A DNA stretch of 60,436 bases, taken from NCBI RefSeq assembly GCF_010501055.1, contig NZ_QVMO01000046.1, forward strand, positions 25,427 through 85,862, given 5' to 3'. Shown one piece after another: positions 1 to 10,248 of this stretch. A program made the position numbers and the translations under genes. The DNA is from Dysgonomonas sp. 521 (GTDB taxonomy: Bacteria > Bacteroidota > Bacteroidia > Bacteroidales > Dysgonomonadaceae). The notes below the pieces were generated by a model. The model did not search any database. It worked only from the letters and a program-made list of their open reading frames with translations, and had not been told where the DNA came from. Within the stretch, counting starts at the first letter, position 1. Each line of letters starts with the position of its first letter.

Positions 1-354
1 TCATCACTTCATTCAGCCGGCAAGCCGATGGTGGGTCGTACGGCGAAGCGGGGCGCAATGCTTTTTTGCTTACTTTTGGAGCTTCGGCCAAAAGTAAGGC
101 AAGCAATCTGTGATTGCGCGCAGAATAAAAAATAAAAGAACATATAATTTAAACAAAAGCAAATACTGATTCGCATTAATAATAAAAGTACGAATAAGAA
201 GTAATCACATGAGAAATACAGAATCGTTATTTATTGAATTTCAATAAAATACACATAAGACTATTGCAAAAGTGCTGACAAGATCTATAAAATAAAAGCA
301 TCAGCGCCTTTTTGAGTTAAAAGCTCCTGAAAACGCTTTTTTGCTAACCATACA
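1..354. other. Gene-free left edge
   Basis: No convincing gene is seen here. The only structure is a strong hairpin near the left end (listed separately); the rest is AT-rich spacer downstream of the tmRNA gene. Confidence 0.6.
69..98. repeat. Perfect 11-bp-stem palindrome
   Basis: CTTACTTTTGG and CCAAAAGTAAG form a perfect 11-bp stem around an 8-base loop. The surrounding GC-rich stretch differs from the AT-rich DNA next to it and looks like a piece of a dispersed intergenic repeat. No second copy is seen in this window. Confidence 0.5.
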
Positions 355-390
355 AAAACAAAAAACCCTGTAAATATCTAATTTACAGGG
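355..390 (-). terminator. Rho-independent terminator of ssrA
   Basis: Read on the minus strand, a 10-bp stem (CCCTGTAAAT/ATTTACAGGG) with a 5-base loop is followed by a T-rich run. It lies about 30 bases beyond the tmRNA 3' end, the expected place for its terminator. Confidence 0.85.
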
Positions 391-418
391 GTAAGATACA
401 TTTTTCATTTTCGGGTTG

Positions 419-814
419 TGGAGCTGCGGGGACTTGAACCCCGGTCCAAACAAGGAACTAATTTGCTTTCTACATGCTTATCTCCGCTTTGGTTTTCGTG
501 AATGGGCAAGACCGAAGCCACCAACCCAAACCTTAGCTTCTTTAGTTTCAGATAAGAGCCGAAGCCTCCCCTATCCTATCTCCGATTTATCTGCACCACC
601 GTATCGGAACGCTTCGAAGCCACAGCTTCCGGGTAATGTCTTGTCCCTACACCTGTGCAGGGATTAAGCTAGAATCTACTATACTTCGATTAAGCAGCAA
701 GAGCGTAATTGTTATTGCCAGTTAAATTTTTGACGTCTGAGATTATAGTGCCAGCCGACTACGCACTGCATGCTTACAAACCACTTCATCTCGCTGTCAA
801 AGCCAGTCAGCCCC
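419..814 (-). ncRNA. ssrA: tmRNA (transfer-messenger RNA)
   Basis: tmRNA rescues stalled ribosomes and tags the unfinished protein for degradation. On the minus strand the 5' end GGGGCUG (814 downward) pairs with CAGCUCC (426-420) to make the tRNA-like acceptor stem, next to a T arm containing GGTTCAAGTCCCC. The tag reading frame, ending in TAA near 690, reads GNNNYALAA when GGC is taken as the resume codon; this is close to the Bacteroidota tag pattern ending in NYALAA. The length of about 396 nt is normal. CCA is not encoded, since the discriminator A is followed by CAA. A -7 box lies upstream and a terminator downstream. The short open frame inside the gene is not a protein gene. Confidence 0.96.
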
Positions 815-908
815 GATGAGTATATTTCATCTGATATATAACGCTTTACTATCAGAACTTAGATATTGAATAACAAAAGGATAAAACTTGTTATCCAAAT
901 ACGGGATA

Positions 909-916
909 CAAAGATA
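909..916 (-). promoter_or_regulatory. Candidate -7 box for ssrA
   Basis: TATCTTTG on the minus strand matches the Bacteroidota -7 consensus TAnnTTTG. It lies about 95 bases upstream of the mature tmRNA 5' end, which would leave a short precursor to be trimmed. No clear -33 TTG is seen. Confidence 0.5.
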
Positions 917-992
917 GTGATTTTTGAGTTTACTGCGAAGCAATCCTGACTAATATTGAGATTAAATTATGGCACATAAGCATTCGGCATAT

Positions 993-1035
993 AATAGTTA
1001 TAAAAAAGATTCGCTATAAAATTTAAACAGGCTCT
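993..1035. repeat. Solo end of a MITE-like element (family 2)
   Basis: About 43 bases almost match the reverse complement of the left end of the full element at 21809-22004, including the terminal AAATTTAAACAGGCTCT. Only this end is present. It stops right before the promoter of the ABC gene, so the insertion edge may supply the upstream promoter sequence. Confidence 0.6.
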
Positions 1036-1062
1036 TGTTTTATGGAAAAATAAATATATTTG
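1035..1062 (+). promoter_or_regulatory. Promoter candidate for the ABC pair
   Basis: TATATTTG at 1055-1062 is a perfect TAnnTTTG -7 box, and TTG at 1035-1037 could be the -33 element with a 17-bp gap, slightly shorter than usual. The start codon is 35 bases further on. Confidence 0.55.
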
Positions 1063-1096
1063 CCTCTAGTTACATAACAATACAAAACATAACGTA

Positions 1097-2263
1097 ATGA
1101 CATCATTCCAGGAACAGTTCGATGAGGTAAAAAAACGAATAGACTACGAAGACTTTGCCTTGTTGACAAAACGAATCATTGATTTCACCTTAGACACAGA
1201 GAATATAGATATCTATAAAAAGGTCGTAAAATTTCTTGACGAACTGGAATCAAATCCGAATGAGAAAAAGGAGAAAGTAAAAGAACGATACAGCAATATA
1301 CTAGACATAATCTACCAGGAGTTGATTAAAAAGCCTGTTGTTTCAGACGACAGAAAATTATTACTATCCACTTACAACCTGATAAAATCTTATAAGCGAT
1401 CGTCTTTTGCCCTCGGCCCTATAAGCTTTGAGATAAAGGACAGCGAAATAATAGGCCTCGTAGGGGAAAACGGGAACGGAAAAACCACCCTGCTCCGCAC
1501 CTTATGCAGGGAACTACAGGAAACAAGCGGGGATATAAAATATTATTTCCCCTATAAAGACAATTATGACCTACGCTCTAAGCTGATATATATCCCTCAA
1601 CGCACAACGTCATGGCAAGGCTCTTTACTGTCGAACCTGCGGTTCACAGCCGCATCGTATGGCATAACCGGCGATGAGAATATCCTCATTGTAGAATTAA
1701 TCATTGCCAGAATGGGGCTGAGAAAATACCGGAGTTATGGATGGAAGAACCTGTCGTCGGGTTATAAAATGCGCTTTGAACTGGCAAGAGCCCTGCTCAG
1801 GAAACCCAAACTGCTCCTGATAGACGAACCTCTCGCAAATCTGGATATACTAGCCCAGCAAATCGTTCTGGACGATTTCAAGGATATAGCCAGGTCGCCA
1901 TTCCGCCCGTTGGGAATAGTCCTTAGTTCGCAGCAGCTTTACGAAGTGGAAAAGACATCGGACAGTGTCATATTCCTAAAAAACGGACTTCCACGTAATT
2001 TATGCCAGGATACGGATGTAACATATACCGAAGTAGTAAAACTAATCATAGAATTCGAATCGGAATGGAAGCAAGACCGCCTGCATGACGTATTGGAAAA
2101 ACTACAACTGGAAAAACTGCAAATAAACGGAGGTACGTATGTAGCCAGTTTCCCTGATAATATATCGCAGGACGATTTTCTGAAAGTCGTACTCGAACAG
2201 CAGGTTCCGTTATCTTATTTCAGAAATATCTCTAATTCTACACGCCGTTTTTTCCTTTCATAA
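1097..2263 (+). CDS. ABC transporter ATP-binding protein with N-terminal helical domain
   Basis: This is the ATPase of an ABC system, and the membrane gene 16 bases downstream is the likely partner. Residues 1-90 form a charged, helix-rich extension not found in ordinary ABC ATPases. The nucleotide-binding domain follows: Walker A GENGNGKT at 123-130, Q-loop Gln at about 168, signature LSSGY at 219-223 (not LSGGQ), Walker B LLIDEP at 240-245 and D-loop LANLD. At the switch (H-loop) position, SSQQLYEVE, Gln stands where His is usual. About 100 residues follow the ATPase core. Family knowledge says an H-loop His normally supports hydrolysis, so activity may be slow or altered. Substrate unknown; export or membrane remodelling is only a guess. 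Confidence 0.8.
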   Translation: MTSFQEQFDEVKKRIDYEDFALLTKRIIDFTLDTENIDIYKKVVKFLDELESNPNEKKEKVKERYSNILDIIYQELIKKPVVSDDRKLLLSTYNLIKSYKRSSFALGPISFEIKDSEIIGLVGENGNGKTTLLRTLCRELQETSGDIKYYFPYKDNYDLRSKLIYIPQRTTSWQGSLLSNLRFTAASYGITGDENILIVELIIARMGLRKYRSYGWKNLSSGYKMRFELARALLRKPKLLLIDEPLANLDILAQQIVLDDFKDIARSPFRPLGIVLSSQQLYEVEKTSDSVIFLKNGLPRNLCQDTDVTYTEVVKLIIEFESEWKQDRLHDVLEKLQLEKLQINGGTYVASFPDNISQDDFLKVVLEQQVPLSYFRNISNSTRRFFLS

Positions 2264-2279
2264 AAAAAATACAGACACG

Positions 2280-3902
2280 ATGATTAAGAAAATACAAAAA
2301 TATTTATTGCTAAACCAGCCCATATTGTGGAACATAAGGATAGTGCCTATGGCATTCGTACTGATAGCCATGCACCTTATATTCTTCGGCATAGGCTATA
2401 TTTCTACCAATTCACAATTTCAGAAATCATACTATTATGGCTACTCGCCGGCCAACGATCTCGGCCTGTTATATTTTGTGTGTATACTGGTCGGAATTTT
2501 GTTATTAATCGGCTGGCTGGTATATTATAACAGGAACAACGGATTCAAGACGTTCTACCCACGTAAGACACACCAGCTATATATGGAATGGCTACTGATA
2601 CTTGTGATTACCTCGGGCATCGCATTCCTGCCTTTTACACTTACACAGGGATATCTTACCAAATGGAAGTCCACCGCCTCTCTGGCAGAGGTCAAAAGTG
2701 CTCTCGACCTTTTAGATATGGCAAAGGTGCTGATGCCTGATGAAAACGAGAGTTATTATAACTACAAGGCAGAGTATAACAACCCTATACCCATGCCGGA
2801 TGGGCTGGCCCTCGATCCGGAGAGCCTGAATCTGAGCCTGTATCAGACACAATATAGCCAGAAGTCTGGTTTAGAAATAAAGGGGTATATAGGCCCATCT
2901 TTGCTATTTTATGATTATGAATATTACGATTATTATTACAGTTATGAAAAGCAAGATTCAGTAAGTGCGGCAAAAATAAAGAAACAGGAGTTGGTGAAAA
3001 CATGGCTCAAAGAAGAAAGAAGTGATAGTATATACTCTATCATTAAAGGCTTTGAGAAATTAAAAAGAAAGCATAAGTTAAGTTCTGACTTAACTCCCGA
3101 AAAATGGTTTATACGTATATACAGGCCTCCATTCTATCCTGTGACCGGAGATAACTATTTTATCAGATATGTAAACAATGAATATGAAGATTATAAAACT
3201 TCGATAACAGATGATGAGCCCTATAGCGAAAACAGTGTACAGTCAACGGCTCCGAAGGTAGAACATGAGTACAACATCAATATAAGCTATAATTATGACT
3301 ATGGATATACTGACTATACACCCCGCTTGCCATACAATGAACTGAGGTCAGGCTATGTACAAATACTGAAATGCTATGAAGATAATGGTGACATGGAAGC
3401 CCTTTCGTTAATTTGTGTCTGTGTAGCCCTTATGGCATCCGCTTTCATATTCTCATTCAGGGCTACAGGCGGCAGATCGTGGCTCATAGCGCTGGTGTCG
3501 GCGGGTATCCTTATATTTATTGTTATACTAACAGGCGTAGGCATCAGGGAATCGATAGGCTACAGTAACGAAGAAATCGTATTAATGTTCATGAGCGCGT
3601 TCTGGGTAATGCTGTTTGCAGCGCTGTGGGTGCGTATAGTTGTCAAAGTAAAAGGAAACGAGCATAAAGGAAAATCTCCGGTATACACCAATATATTTAT
3701 GTGGTTGTTACCTTGCATTGTACCATTATTATTTTTAATCTATGCTTGCTATCTCGAATACACCAAAGTAAAATATGCCGAGATAGAGATAGAGGGTAAG
3801 GATATCACCTGTATGTTTTGGGCAAATCTGGTATTTACTATACTTGCGATGTGGCTGATATCCGCTATTATACGCCGATGGAAAAGCCTGCCGGAAGAAT
3901 GA
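2280..3902 (+). CDS. Multi-pass membrane protein, partner of the ABC ATPase
   Basis: This is a 540-residue membrane protein, not recognised as a named family. Three hydrophobic segments near residues 20-41, 61-83 and 100-122 are followed by a large soluble domain (about 125-375), then about five more segments to the C-terminus. The soluble domain is very rich in Tyr, Asp and Glu; around residues 212-225 it runs YDYEYYDYYYSYEK. The 3+5 layout with a big loop recalls ABC permeases with an extracytoplasmic domain. It follows the ATPase gene by 16 bases and likely shares its transcript. A function in transport is inferred from this pairing alone. A bidirectional terminator follows. Confidence 0.75.
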   Translation: MIKKIQKYLLLNQPILWNIRIVPMAFVLIAMHLIFFGIGYISTNSQFQKSYYYGYSPANDLGLLYFVCILVGILLLIGWLVYYNRNNGFKTFYPRKTHQLYMEWLLILVITSGIAFLPFTLTQGYLTKWKSTASLAEVKSALDLLDMAKVLMPDENESYYNYKAEYNNPIPMPDGLALDPESLNLSLYQTQYSQKSGLEIKGYIGPSLLFYDYEYYDYYYSYEKQDSVSAAKIKKQELVKTWLKEERSDSIYSIIKGFEKLKRKHKLSSDLTPEKWFIRIYRPPFYPVTGDNYFIRYVNNEYEDYKTSITDDEPYSENSVQSTAPKVEHEYNINISYNYDYGYTDYTPRLPYNELRSGYVQILKCYEDNGDMEALSLICVCVALMASAFIFSFRATGGRSWLIALVSAGILIFIVILTGVGIRESIGYSNEEIVLMFMSAFWVMLFAALWVRIVVKVKGNEHKGKSPVYTNIFMWLLPCIVPLLFLIYACYLEYTKVKYAEIEIEGKDITCMFWANLVFTILAMWLISAIIRRWKSLPEE

Positions 3903-3904
3903 TA

Positions 3905-3978
3905 CCCCACCCGACCTCCCCAAAAGGGAGGAGTAGGTTACAGAAGTAAGCCCCTCCTTTCGGAGGGGTTGGGGAGGT
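3905..3978. terminator. Palindromic terminator between convergent genes
   Basis: Two hairpins, CCTCCC/GGGAGG and CCCCTCC/GGAGGGG, sit inside a larger inverted repeat. Similar CCTCCCC-AAAA-GGGGAGG units occur near 9495-9535 and 17175-17205. T-runs are lacking, so this is a repeat that may serve as a terminator. Confidence 0.45.
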
Positions 3979-3979
3979 G

Positions 3980-5173
3980 TTACATTTCCAAATCCACATC
4001 GAACAATTCGTGCCAAGGTAAGCCTTGCTTGTTCAATTGATCCATAAACGGATCCGGATCAAATTCTTCTACATTATATACACCCGGTTTACGCCACAGG
4101 CCTTTCATAAACATAATGCCGCCGATAGTTGCAGGCACACCCGTAGTATAGCTTACGCCCTGTGCTCCGGTTTCTTTATAGGCAGCTTCGTGCGAACAGT
4201 TATTGTACACATAGTATGTACGTTCTTTACCATCCTTGAGGCCTTTGATACGGCAACCGATAGAAGTTTCCCCTGTATAGTTTTCTCCCAGTTCGCCCGG
4301 ATCAGGAAGCACAGCCTTCAGAAACTGGATAGGCACTATTTCCACACCGTTATATATGATAGGGTCGATACGCGCCATACCTATATTTTGTATTACACGC
4401 AGGTGTGTAAGATACTCTTGTCCGAATGTCATCCAGAAACGTGCCCTTTTCAGGCTTGGGTAGTTCTTCACAAGCGATTCCAACTCTTCGTGATAAATCA
4501 CATAAGACTCTTTTGCGCCTATATTCGGATAGTTCAGCGGTTTGTGTATCGCATGCGGCTCTGTTTCCACCCACTCTCCGTTTTCCCAGTATTTACCTTT
4601 CTGGGTAACCTCACGGATATTGATTTCAGGATTAAAGTTTGTGGCAAACGCTTTGCCATGATCTCCGGCATTACAATCCACAATATCCAGATAGTGCATT
4701 TCATCGAAATGATGCTTAGCGGCATAAGCAGTAAACACGCTCGTTACCCCCGGATCGAAGCCACAACCTAAAATGGCTGTCAATCCTGCTTCTTTGAATC
4801 TATCCTGATAAGCCCATTGCCACTTGTATTCATATTTAGCTTCATCTTTCGGCTCATAGTTGGCTGTATCCAGATAGTTGACGCCACATGCCAGACAGGC
4901 ATCCATTATAGTCAAGTCCTGGTATGGCAAAGCCACATTTATAACCAGTTCGGGTTTAAAGGAGTTGAATAGCTTTTTCAAATCCTCCACATCATCAGCA
5001 TCTACCCTGGCTGTTTGTATTTTATTCCCCCCTATAGCCTTTGCTATAGCGTCACACTTCGATTTGGTACGGCTGGCCAGCATAATTTCTGTGAAGATAT
5101 CCATATTCTGCGCAACCTTGTGAGCCACAACGGTGCCAACACCACCGGCTCCGATAATTAAAACTTTACCCAT
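3980..5173 (-). CDS. Carboxynorspermidine synthase (saccharopine dehydrogenase family)
   Basis: This 397-residue protein belongs to the saccharopine dehydrogenase-like family. The N-terminus MGKVLIIGAGGVG is a Rossmann nucleotide-binding motif (Gly at 8, 10, 13). Features typical of the carboxynorspermidine/carboxyspermidine dehydrogenase branch include the GCGFDPGVTS segment and the C-terminal YTTGVPATIGGIMF segment. The enzyme reductively condenses aspartate semialdehyde with a diamine using NADPH, the route to spermidine or norspermidine in many gut Bacteroidota. No decarboxylase partner gene is adjacent. A -7 box lies 28 bases upstream. The alternative, lysine-pathway saccharopine reductase, is less likely. 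Confidence 0.82.
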   Translation of the reverse strand: MGKVLIIGAGGVGTVVAHKVAQNMDIFTEIMLASRTKSKCDAIAKAIGGNKIQTARVDADDVEDLKKLFNSFKPELVINVALPYQDLTIMDACLACGVNYLDTANYEPKDEAKYEYKWQWAYQDRFKEAGLTAILGCGFDPGVTSVFTAYAAKHHFDEMHYLDIVDCNAGDHGKAFATNFNPEINIREVTQKGKYWENGEWVETEPHAIHKPLNYPNIGAKESYVIYHEELESLVKNYPSLKRARFWMTFGQEYLTHLRVIQNIGMARIDPIIYNGVEIVPIQFLKAVLPDPGELGENYTGETSIGCRIKGLKDGKERTYYVYNNCSHEAAYKETGAQGVSYTTGVPATIGGIMFMKGLWRKPGVYNVEEFDPDPFMDQLNKQGLPWHELFDVDLEM

Positions 5174-5200
5174 ATTTTATAAAATTATTCTTTTAGGATA

Positions 5201-5208
5201 CAAAAATA
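5201..5208 (-). promoter_or_regulatory. Candidate -7 box for the carboxynorspermidine synthase gene
   Basis: TATTTTTG on the minus strand matches TAnnTTTG and leaves a leader of about 20 bases before the start codon at 5173. Confidence 0.5.
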
Positions 5209-5220
5209 AAATTAAATGTT

Positions 5221-5250
5221 AGTAACTGTCAGGAAATTTAAACAGTTACT
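5221..5250. repeat. Minimal MITE-like element (family 1)
   Basis: AGTAACTGTC at the left and AACAGTTACT at the right are the two ends of the longer family 1 elements (for example 58206-58400), here with only about 10 bases between. It looks like an internally deleted copy. Confidence 0.6.
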
Positions 5251-5261
5251 TAAATAAAAGC

Positions 5262-7058
5262 TTATTTATGGGATACCGGTTCGTTATATTGTTCATATCT
5301 CTTTAAATATGCTTTTATATATTCCTCCACATTATCATTAATAATATCTACATATTCTTTTTTAGTTCTGAATCCATCCTGAAGATTATCTCCCCTGGCT
5401 TCTACAGTATTAATACTTTGCAACTTAAGCCCCTTAAATGGGGTAAAAGGAATACCTTCATAAGATGTTGTTGAAGGTAAAACATCAAAGGTACAGGTTT
5501 TTTCCCGATCAATTAAATATATAGTAAGCCCATTCATATTGTATTCTGTATACTGTGTTTTATAATCAAATCTTTTTTGTTTCCACCATATATATGAAAG
5601 GTCTCTCGTTGTATAGTCAGATGTTATTATCATTCTATAGTTCATATCGGTGACAAACAATAAAGCACAAACAATAATAAAGGATATTGCTATTTTGCCT
5701 AAAACAGGAAAAGTGGTTTCATCTACTTTGAAATATTTCAAAATTGAATATACGAGAATAAATCCACAACCAAACAAATATCCGCCGACAAAACGAAAAT
5801 CAGGAGCAGTCATCATTCCCAAAAACAAACATAGCATCGACACAGCATATATATAATATACTGAATTGCTTATCTTTACTTTTTTTATCCAACTATATAT
5901 TACAACAATGGGTGACAAAACAGCCAGAATAAACATGGAATAATTTGTCACATTTATAATCAATCTATTTCTTTTAATCTCAAATAAATAGCTGAAAACC
6001 CAATTAGCCCATTCCTGCACATGCAGCCGCTCAAGCTGAACGCTGGCTTTTGGCATTTTCCAGTCAAAAGAAAATAAATCGATGCTTTCGAACGGGTACA
6101 CTAAATACCCGGTAATGACCACATTACGGATACACCATACCAAAACGCACAAAATTGAAATTATTAAAATAAAAAATATATTCCTTAATTTACCCTGTCT
6201 GAATAAATAAATAAGAATGCCCAGACTTATGAGACAGAAAACAGATGTTGACAGCTTATAAGTAACCATTATTACTGGTAGCAAAGAGGCTAAAAAGGGT
6301 TGTTTAACCAGCCAGTCCGGAGCTGATACTGTTTTAATAATGAAGTAGAAAATACAAAGAAGAGGGATTATATCGGTACTGGAATCATTCAGCAATGTAC
6401 TATTTGTAAATAAAATCAATAACATAAAGAACAAAGCTATAATATGTGCTATACCATAATTTGTTTTAAATATTTGAATCAAAATCCAAAATGTTATGGC
6501 TACAAACAATAAAGACTGAATTGTATTAAGAGCCTCTCCAAACAGAAACCGGAAAGAAAAAACTGCAGATATCAATAAATAATTGGAATTGAAACCGAAT
6601 CGATCTTCAATATTTGCCAAGCCGGGGACAACACCAAATTCTTCATTCCACCTTATTTGTTGATGATGATACACATTTGCATCATAAAAATCGGAACAGA
6701 AAGCCATTAGAAACAAAATAATAAAAGAACTGAAGAAAATAGTTGAGATCTGAAATTTCGTCATTGAGTTCACATGCTCTGATACATCCTTAATATAGGT
6801 TTTCAACCTTTCTTTCCTCAATATCCAGTAAGCAACAGTAATTATTAAATAAGTCAACAACACATATTGATTGGAAGGAAACCAAAGAGACGAAATGGAA
6901 AGCAGAACTGTAATAAAACATATTCCTATTATAAAAGTATCAAGAAAATTATAATATTCTTCACTTTTACAAATCCGATTATACAAAAAAAGGAATAAAT
7001 CTCCCAGTGAGAATGAAATGTAAAATATAATGACCCAAGATATTAAAGTAGATATCAT
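5262..7058 (-). CDS. Large multi-pass membrane protein, LIC_10190-like
   Basis: This is a 598-residue protein with about twelve hydrophobic segments and no signal peptide. An outer loop near residues 125-150 carries a polar stretch around DANVYHHQQIRW, which resembles the LIC_10190-type family of Bacteroidota and Leptospira membrane proteins; this match is from memory. The overall plan, with many helices and a short C-terminal soluble part of about 90 residues, resembles glycosyltransferase (GT-C) or O-antigen polymerase proteins, but no catalytic motif is recognised. The gene stands alone, flanked by MITE-like elements on both sides, and is more AT-rich than its neighbours. Transfer from elsewhere is possible. 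Confidence 0.6.
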   Translation of the reverse strand: MISTLISWVIIFYISFSLGDLFLFLYNRICKSEEYYNFLDTFIIGICFITVLLSISSLWFPSNQYVLLTYLIITVAYWILRKERLKTYIKDVSEHVNSMTKFQISTIFFSSFIILFLMAFCSDFYDANVYHHQQIRWNEEFGVVPGLANIEDRFGFNSNYLLISAVFSFRFLFGEALNTIQSLLFVAITFWILIQIFKTNYGIAHIIALFFMLLILFTNSTLLNDSSTDIIPLLCIFYFIIKTVSAPDWLVKQPFLASLLPVIMVTYKLSTSVFCLISLGILIYLFRQGKLRNIFFILIISILCVLVWCIRNVVITGYLVYPFESIDLFSFDWKMPKASVQLERLHVQEWANWVFSYLFEIKRNRLIINVTNYSMFILAVLSPIVVIYSWIKKVKISNSVYYIYAVSMLCLFLGMMTAPDFRFVGGYLFGCGFILVYSILKYFKVDETTFPVLGKIAISFIIVCALLFVTDMNYRMIITSDYTTRDLSYIWWKQKRFDYKTQYTEYNMNGLTIYLIDREKTCTFDVLPSTTSYEGIPFTPFKGLKLQSINTVEARGDNLQDGFRTKKEYVDIINDNVEEYIKAYLKRYEQYNEPVSHK

Positions 7059-7352
7059 CTATATAAGTTTAAATAAACTTCAGCTATTCTAGTACCCGTT
7101 AAAAAAAAGTGTATTTATACGACCAACAAGACTTTCTATCCTTACATCTTATTGTTAGACTAACAATAAGACATATCTCATACTTCAAGCTATTTTGGCT
7201 CTGCTTCGCTCTGTCAATTCACAATCGGCTTATGTCGTTCCGCCCCGTCCAAAATGATAGAAAAAGTATTAAAAAGTTTGCTAAAATTTAAAAGGTCTAT
7301 AAGACCCCTATTTTTATTATTGCAAAAATAATATTAAAAATTAGATTGCTTT
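7059..7352. other. Spacer with a degenerate repeat
   Basis: No gene is seen. The stretch near 7255-7300 (TTTGCTAAAATTTAAAAGG) resembles a decayed end of the family 2 elements. Confidence 0.35.
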
Positions 7353-7507
7353 GTAACTGTTAGGAAATATCTCGTTCCAATTTCTGAGTTATTAAAGAAA
7401 CACCTCTTCCTTTTGCGAAGTTGATAATAGCGGACTATTTGAGCTGCATAAAGGGGGATTAAATCAAGACAGACTAAAAATGAACGAAGAAAATTTAAAC
7501 AGTTACT
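7353..7507. repeat. MITE-like element (family 1)
   Basis: The ends are GTAACTGTTAGGAAAT and AATTTAAACAGTTACT. The interior shares GATAATAGCGG, a GAGCTG segment and CTAAAAATGAACGAAGAA with the copies at 46710, 57184 and 58206. It carries no gene. Confidence 0.7.
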
Positions 7508-7759
7508 TATTCTATTACTCACCTCTGCACTGTTATTATAAGCTTTCTTAGTGCCTATGTTTCCTAATCACTTCACATATAATCAAATTATCGACAAATC
7601 GTATATACTAAGACTAAAATCTAAAAAAAGCCACAATCTTTTTCATTTTTTACACCTTTAGTGTGTGCGCACACACGCACATTGTTAATTAATATTTAAA
7701 AATAGTAAGTTTACTTATATTTTTTCTTTACAAAGAGAGTAATCGAAACTATTATTGTT

Positions 7760-7767
7760 TATATTTG
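7760..7767 (+). promoter_or_regulatory. Candidate -7 box upstream of the ATP synthase operon
   Basis: TATATTTG is a perfect TAnnTTTG match. It would give a leader of about 200 bases before atpD. No convincing -33 TTG is seen. Confidence 0.5.
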
Positions 7768-7876
7768 TCTTCGATAATTTAATAGAGGAGTCTGGTACCA
7801 TATTATACACATAAGATACCTCAGCTTTTATTGATTTGCTAAGAAGCTCTATTATTCAGTAGATTTTTGAAATTTT

Positions 7877-7911
7877 GTAAAGAATTCAAGTATAATTCTT
7901 TACGGCTTTTT
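7877..7911 (+). terminator. Leader hairpin before atpD, possible attenuator
   Basis: GTAAAGAATT (7877-7886) and AATTCTTTAC (7894-7903) form a perfect 10-bp stem with a 7-base loop, followed by GGCTTTTTC. It lies between the -7 box at 7760 and the atpD start at 7977. It could end a short upstream transcript or attenuate the operon. Confidence 0.55.
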
Positions 7912-7964
7912 CAATACAGTTTTGCAAACAGAAAAAAGGAAATAAATTAAAAACAAATATATAA

Positions 7965-9491
<1,527 letters not shown>

Positions 9492-9584
9492 AACATCCCT
9501 TCCCAGCCCTCCCCTACAGGGAGGGAGAAGGCCTTTCCTATTCGTGGAAGGTTGGAGGGAATGGCAACTAGCAAATTAGAAATT

Positions 9585-9833
9585 ATGAAAAATTCAGAAC
9601 TTCAATTAAATATTATATCACCCGAAAAGAAACTGTTTTCCGGAATGGTATCATCGGTTGTAATTCCCGGTGTTAAAGGCCGATTCGGAGTATATCCCGA
9701 CCACGCGCCCTTAATATCGTCCCTGCAAGAAGGGGCGATAACCTACAGCGCAAGTGGAACAGAACAATCGGTAGAAGTAAAAGGAGGTATTGCAGAAGTG
9801 ATACAGAATGTAGTAACTATTTGTGTCGTCTGA
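9585..9833 (+). CDS. atpC: ATP synthase F1 subunit epsilon, short form
   Basis: This is the epsilon subunit of the central stalk. I take the ATG at 9585 (MKNSELQLNIISPEKK), giving 82 residues, because family members begin with a strand like LNIISPEK; frames opening at 9552 or 9561 add only poorly conserved residues. The beta-sandwich domain is visible, with GRFGVYPDHAPLI and GAITY segments. The C-terminal helical hairpin that inhibits ATP hydrolysis in E. coli is absent, which is common in Bacteroidota. It lies about 90 bases after atpD, across a CCTCCC-rich palindromic spacer. Confidence 0.93.
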   Translation: MKNSELQLNIISPEKKLFSGMVSSVVIPGVKGRFGVYPDHAPLISSLQEGAITYSASGTEQSVEVKGGIAEVIQNVVTICVV

Positions 9834-9837
9834 ATTT

Positions 9838-10248
9838 ATGAACTCATTCAAAGCGAGGTTGTTTTCCGGGTTGATTGGCTATGGCCTACTAGTTGGAGCT
9901 ATTATAGCAATTATACTGCACTCCTTTTTTCCCGGCTTTAGCTGGAACTGGTATTTAGGTATCTTCATATTTTTCATGATTGTAGAAATCTTTATACTGA
10001 ATCTGGTAGAAAAAAACAGCTATAGTAAAGACAAAAAACGACTGGTAAATATATACACGCTGACAAAGGTTATAAAAATAGTTTTGTCTCTAGTCTTCGT
10101 GCTTATCTATTACATTATAGAGAGATCGTATAATATAAAAATGTTCATCATTATATACATAGTATTTTACTTATTGTTTTTGATAGCGGAAACATTTTTG
10201 TTTACGAAAATAGAAAAACATATTAAAATAAATAATCATAATGAGTAA
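9838..10248 (+). CDS. Small membrane protein inside the atp operon (AtpI-like position)
   Basis: This 136-residue protein has four hydrophobic segments, at about residues 10-30, 37-55, 75-97 and 100-120, and a lysine-rich C-terminus. I choose the ATG at 9838, four bases after the atpC stop; a GTG at 9823 would overlap atpC. It overlaps the atpB start by eight bases, so translation is probably coupled. Its place before the a subunit is where AtpI sits in other bacteria, so a role in assembling the c-ring or in ion supply is a reasonable guess, but no AtpI sequence motif is recognised. Confidence 0.75.
   Translation: MNSFKARLFSGLIGYGLLVGAIIAIILHSFFPGFSWNWYLGIFIFFMIVEIFILNLVEKNSYSKDKKRLVNIYTLTKVIKIVLSLVFVLIYYIIERSYNIKMFIIIYIVFYLLFLIAETFLFTKIEKHIKINNHNE

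Noticed and set aside
1..130. Protein end at the left edge
   Set aside because: No frame with protein-like sequence continues past the edge; the region is explained by a palindromic repeat.
416..667. Open frame of 83 codons at the left edge
   Set aside because: It lies inside the tmRNA gene on the opposite strand; its sequence is that of the tRNA-like acceptor stem and pseudoknot region.
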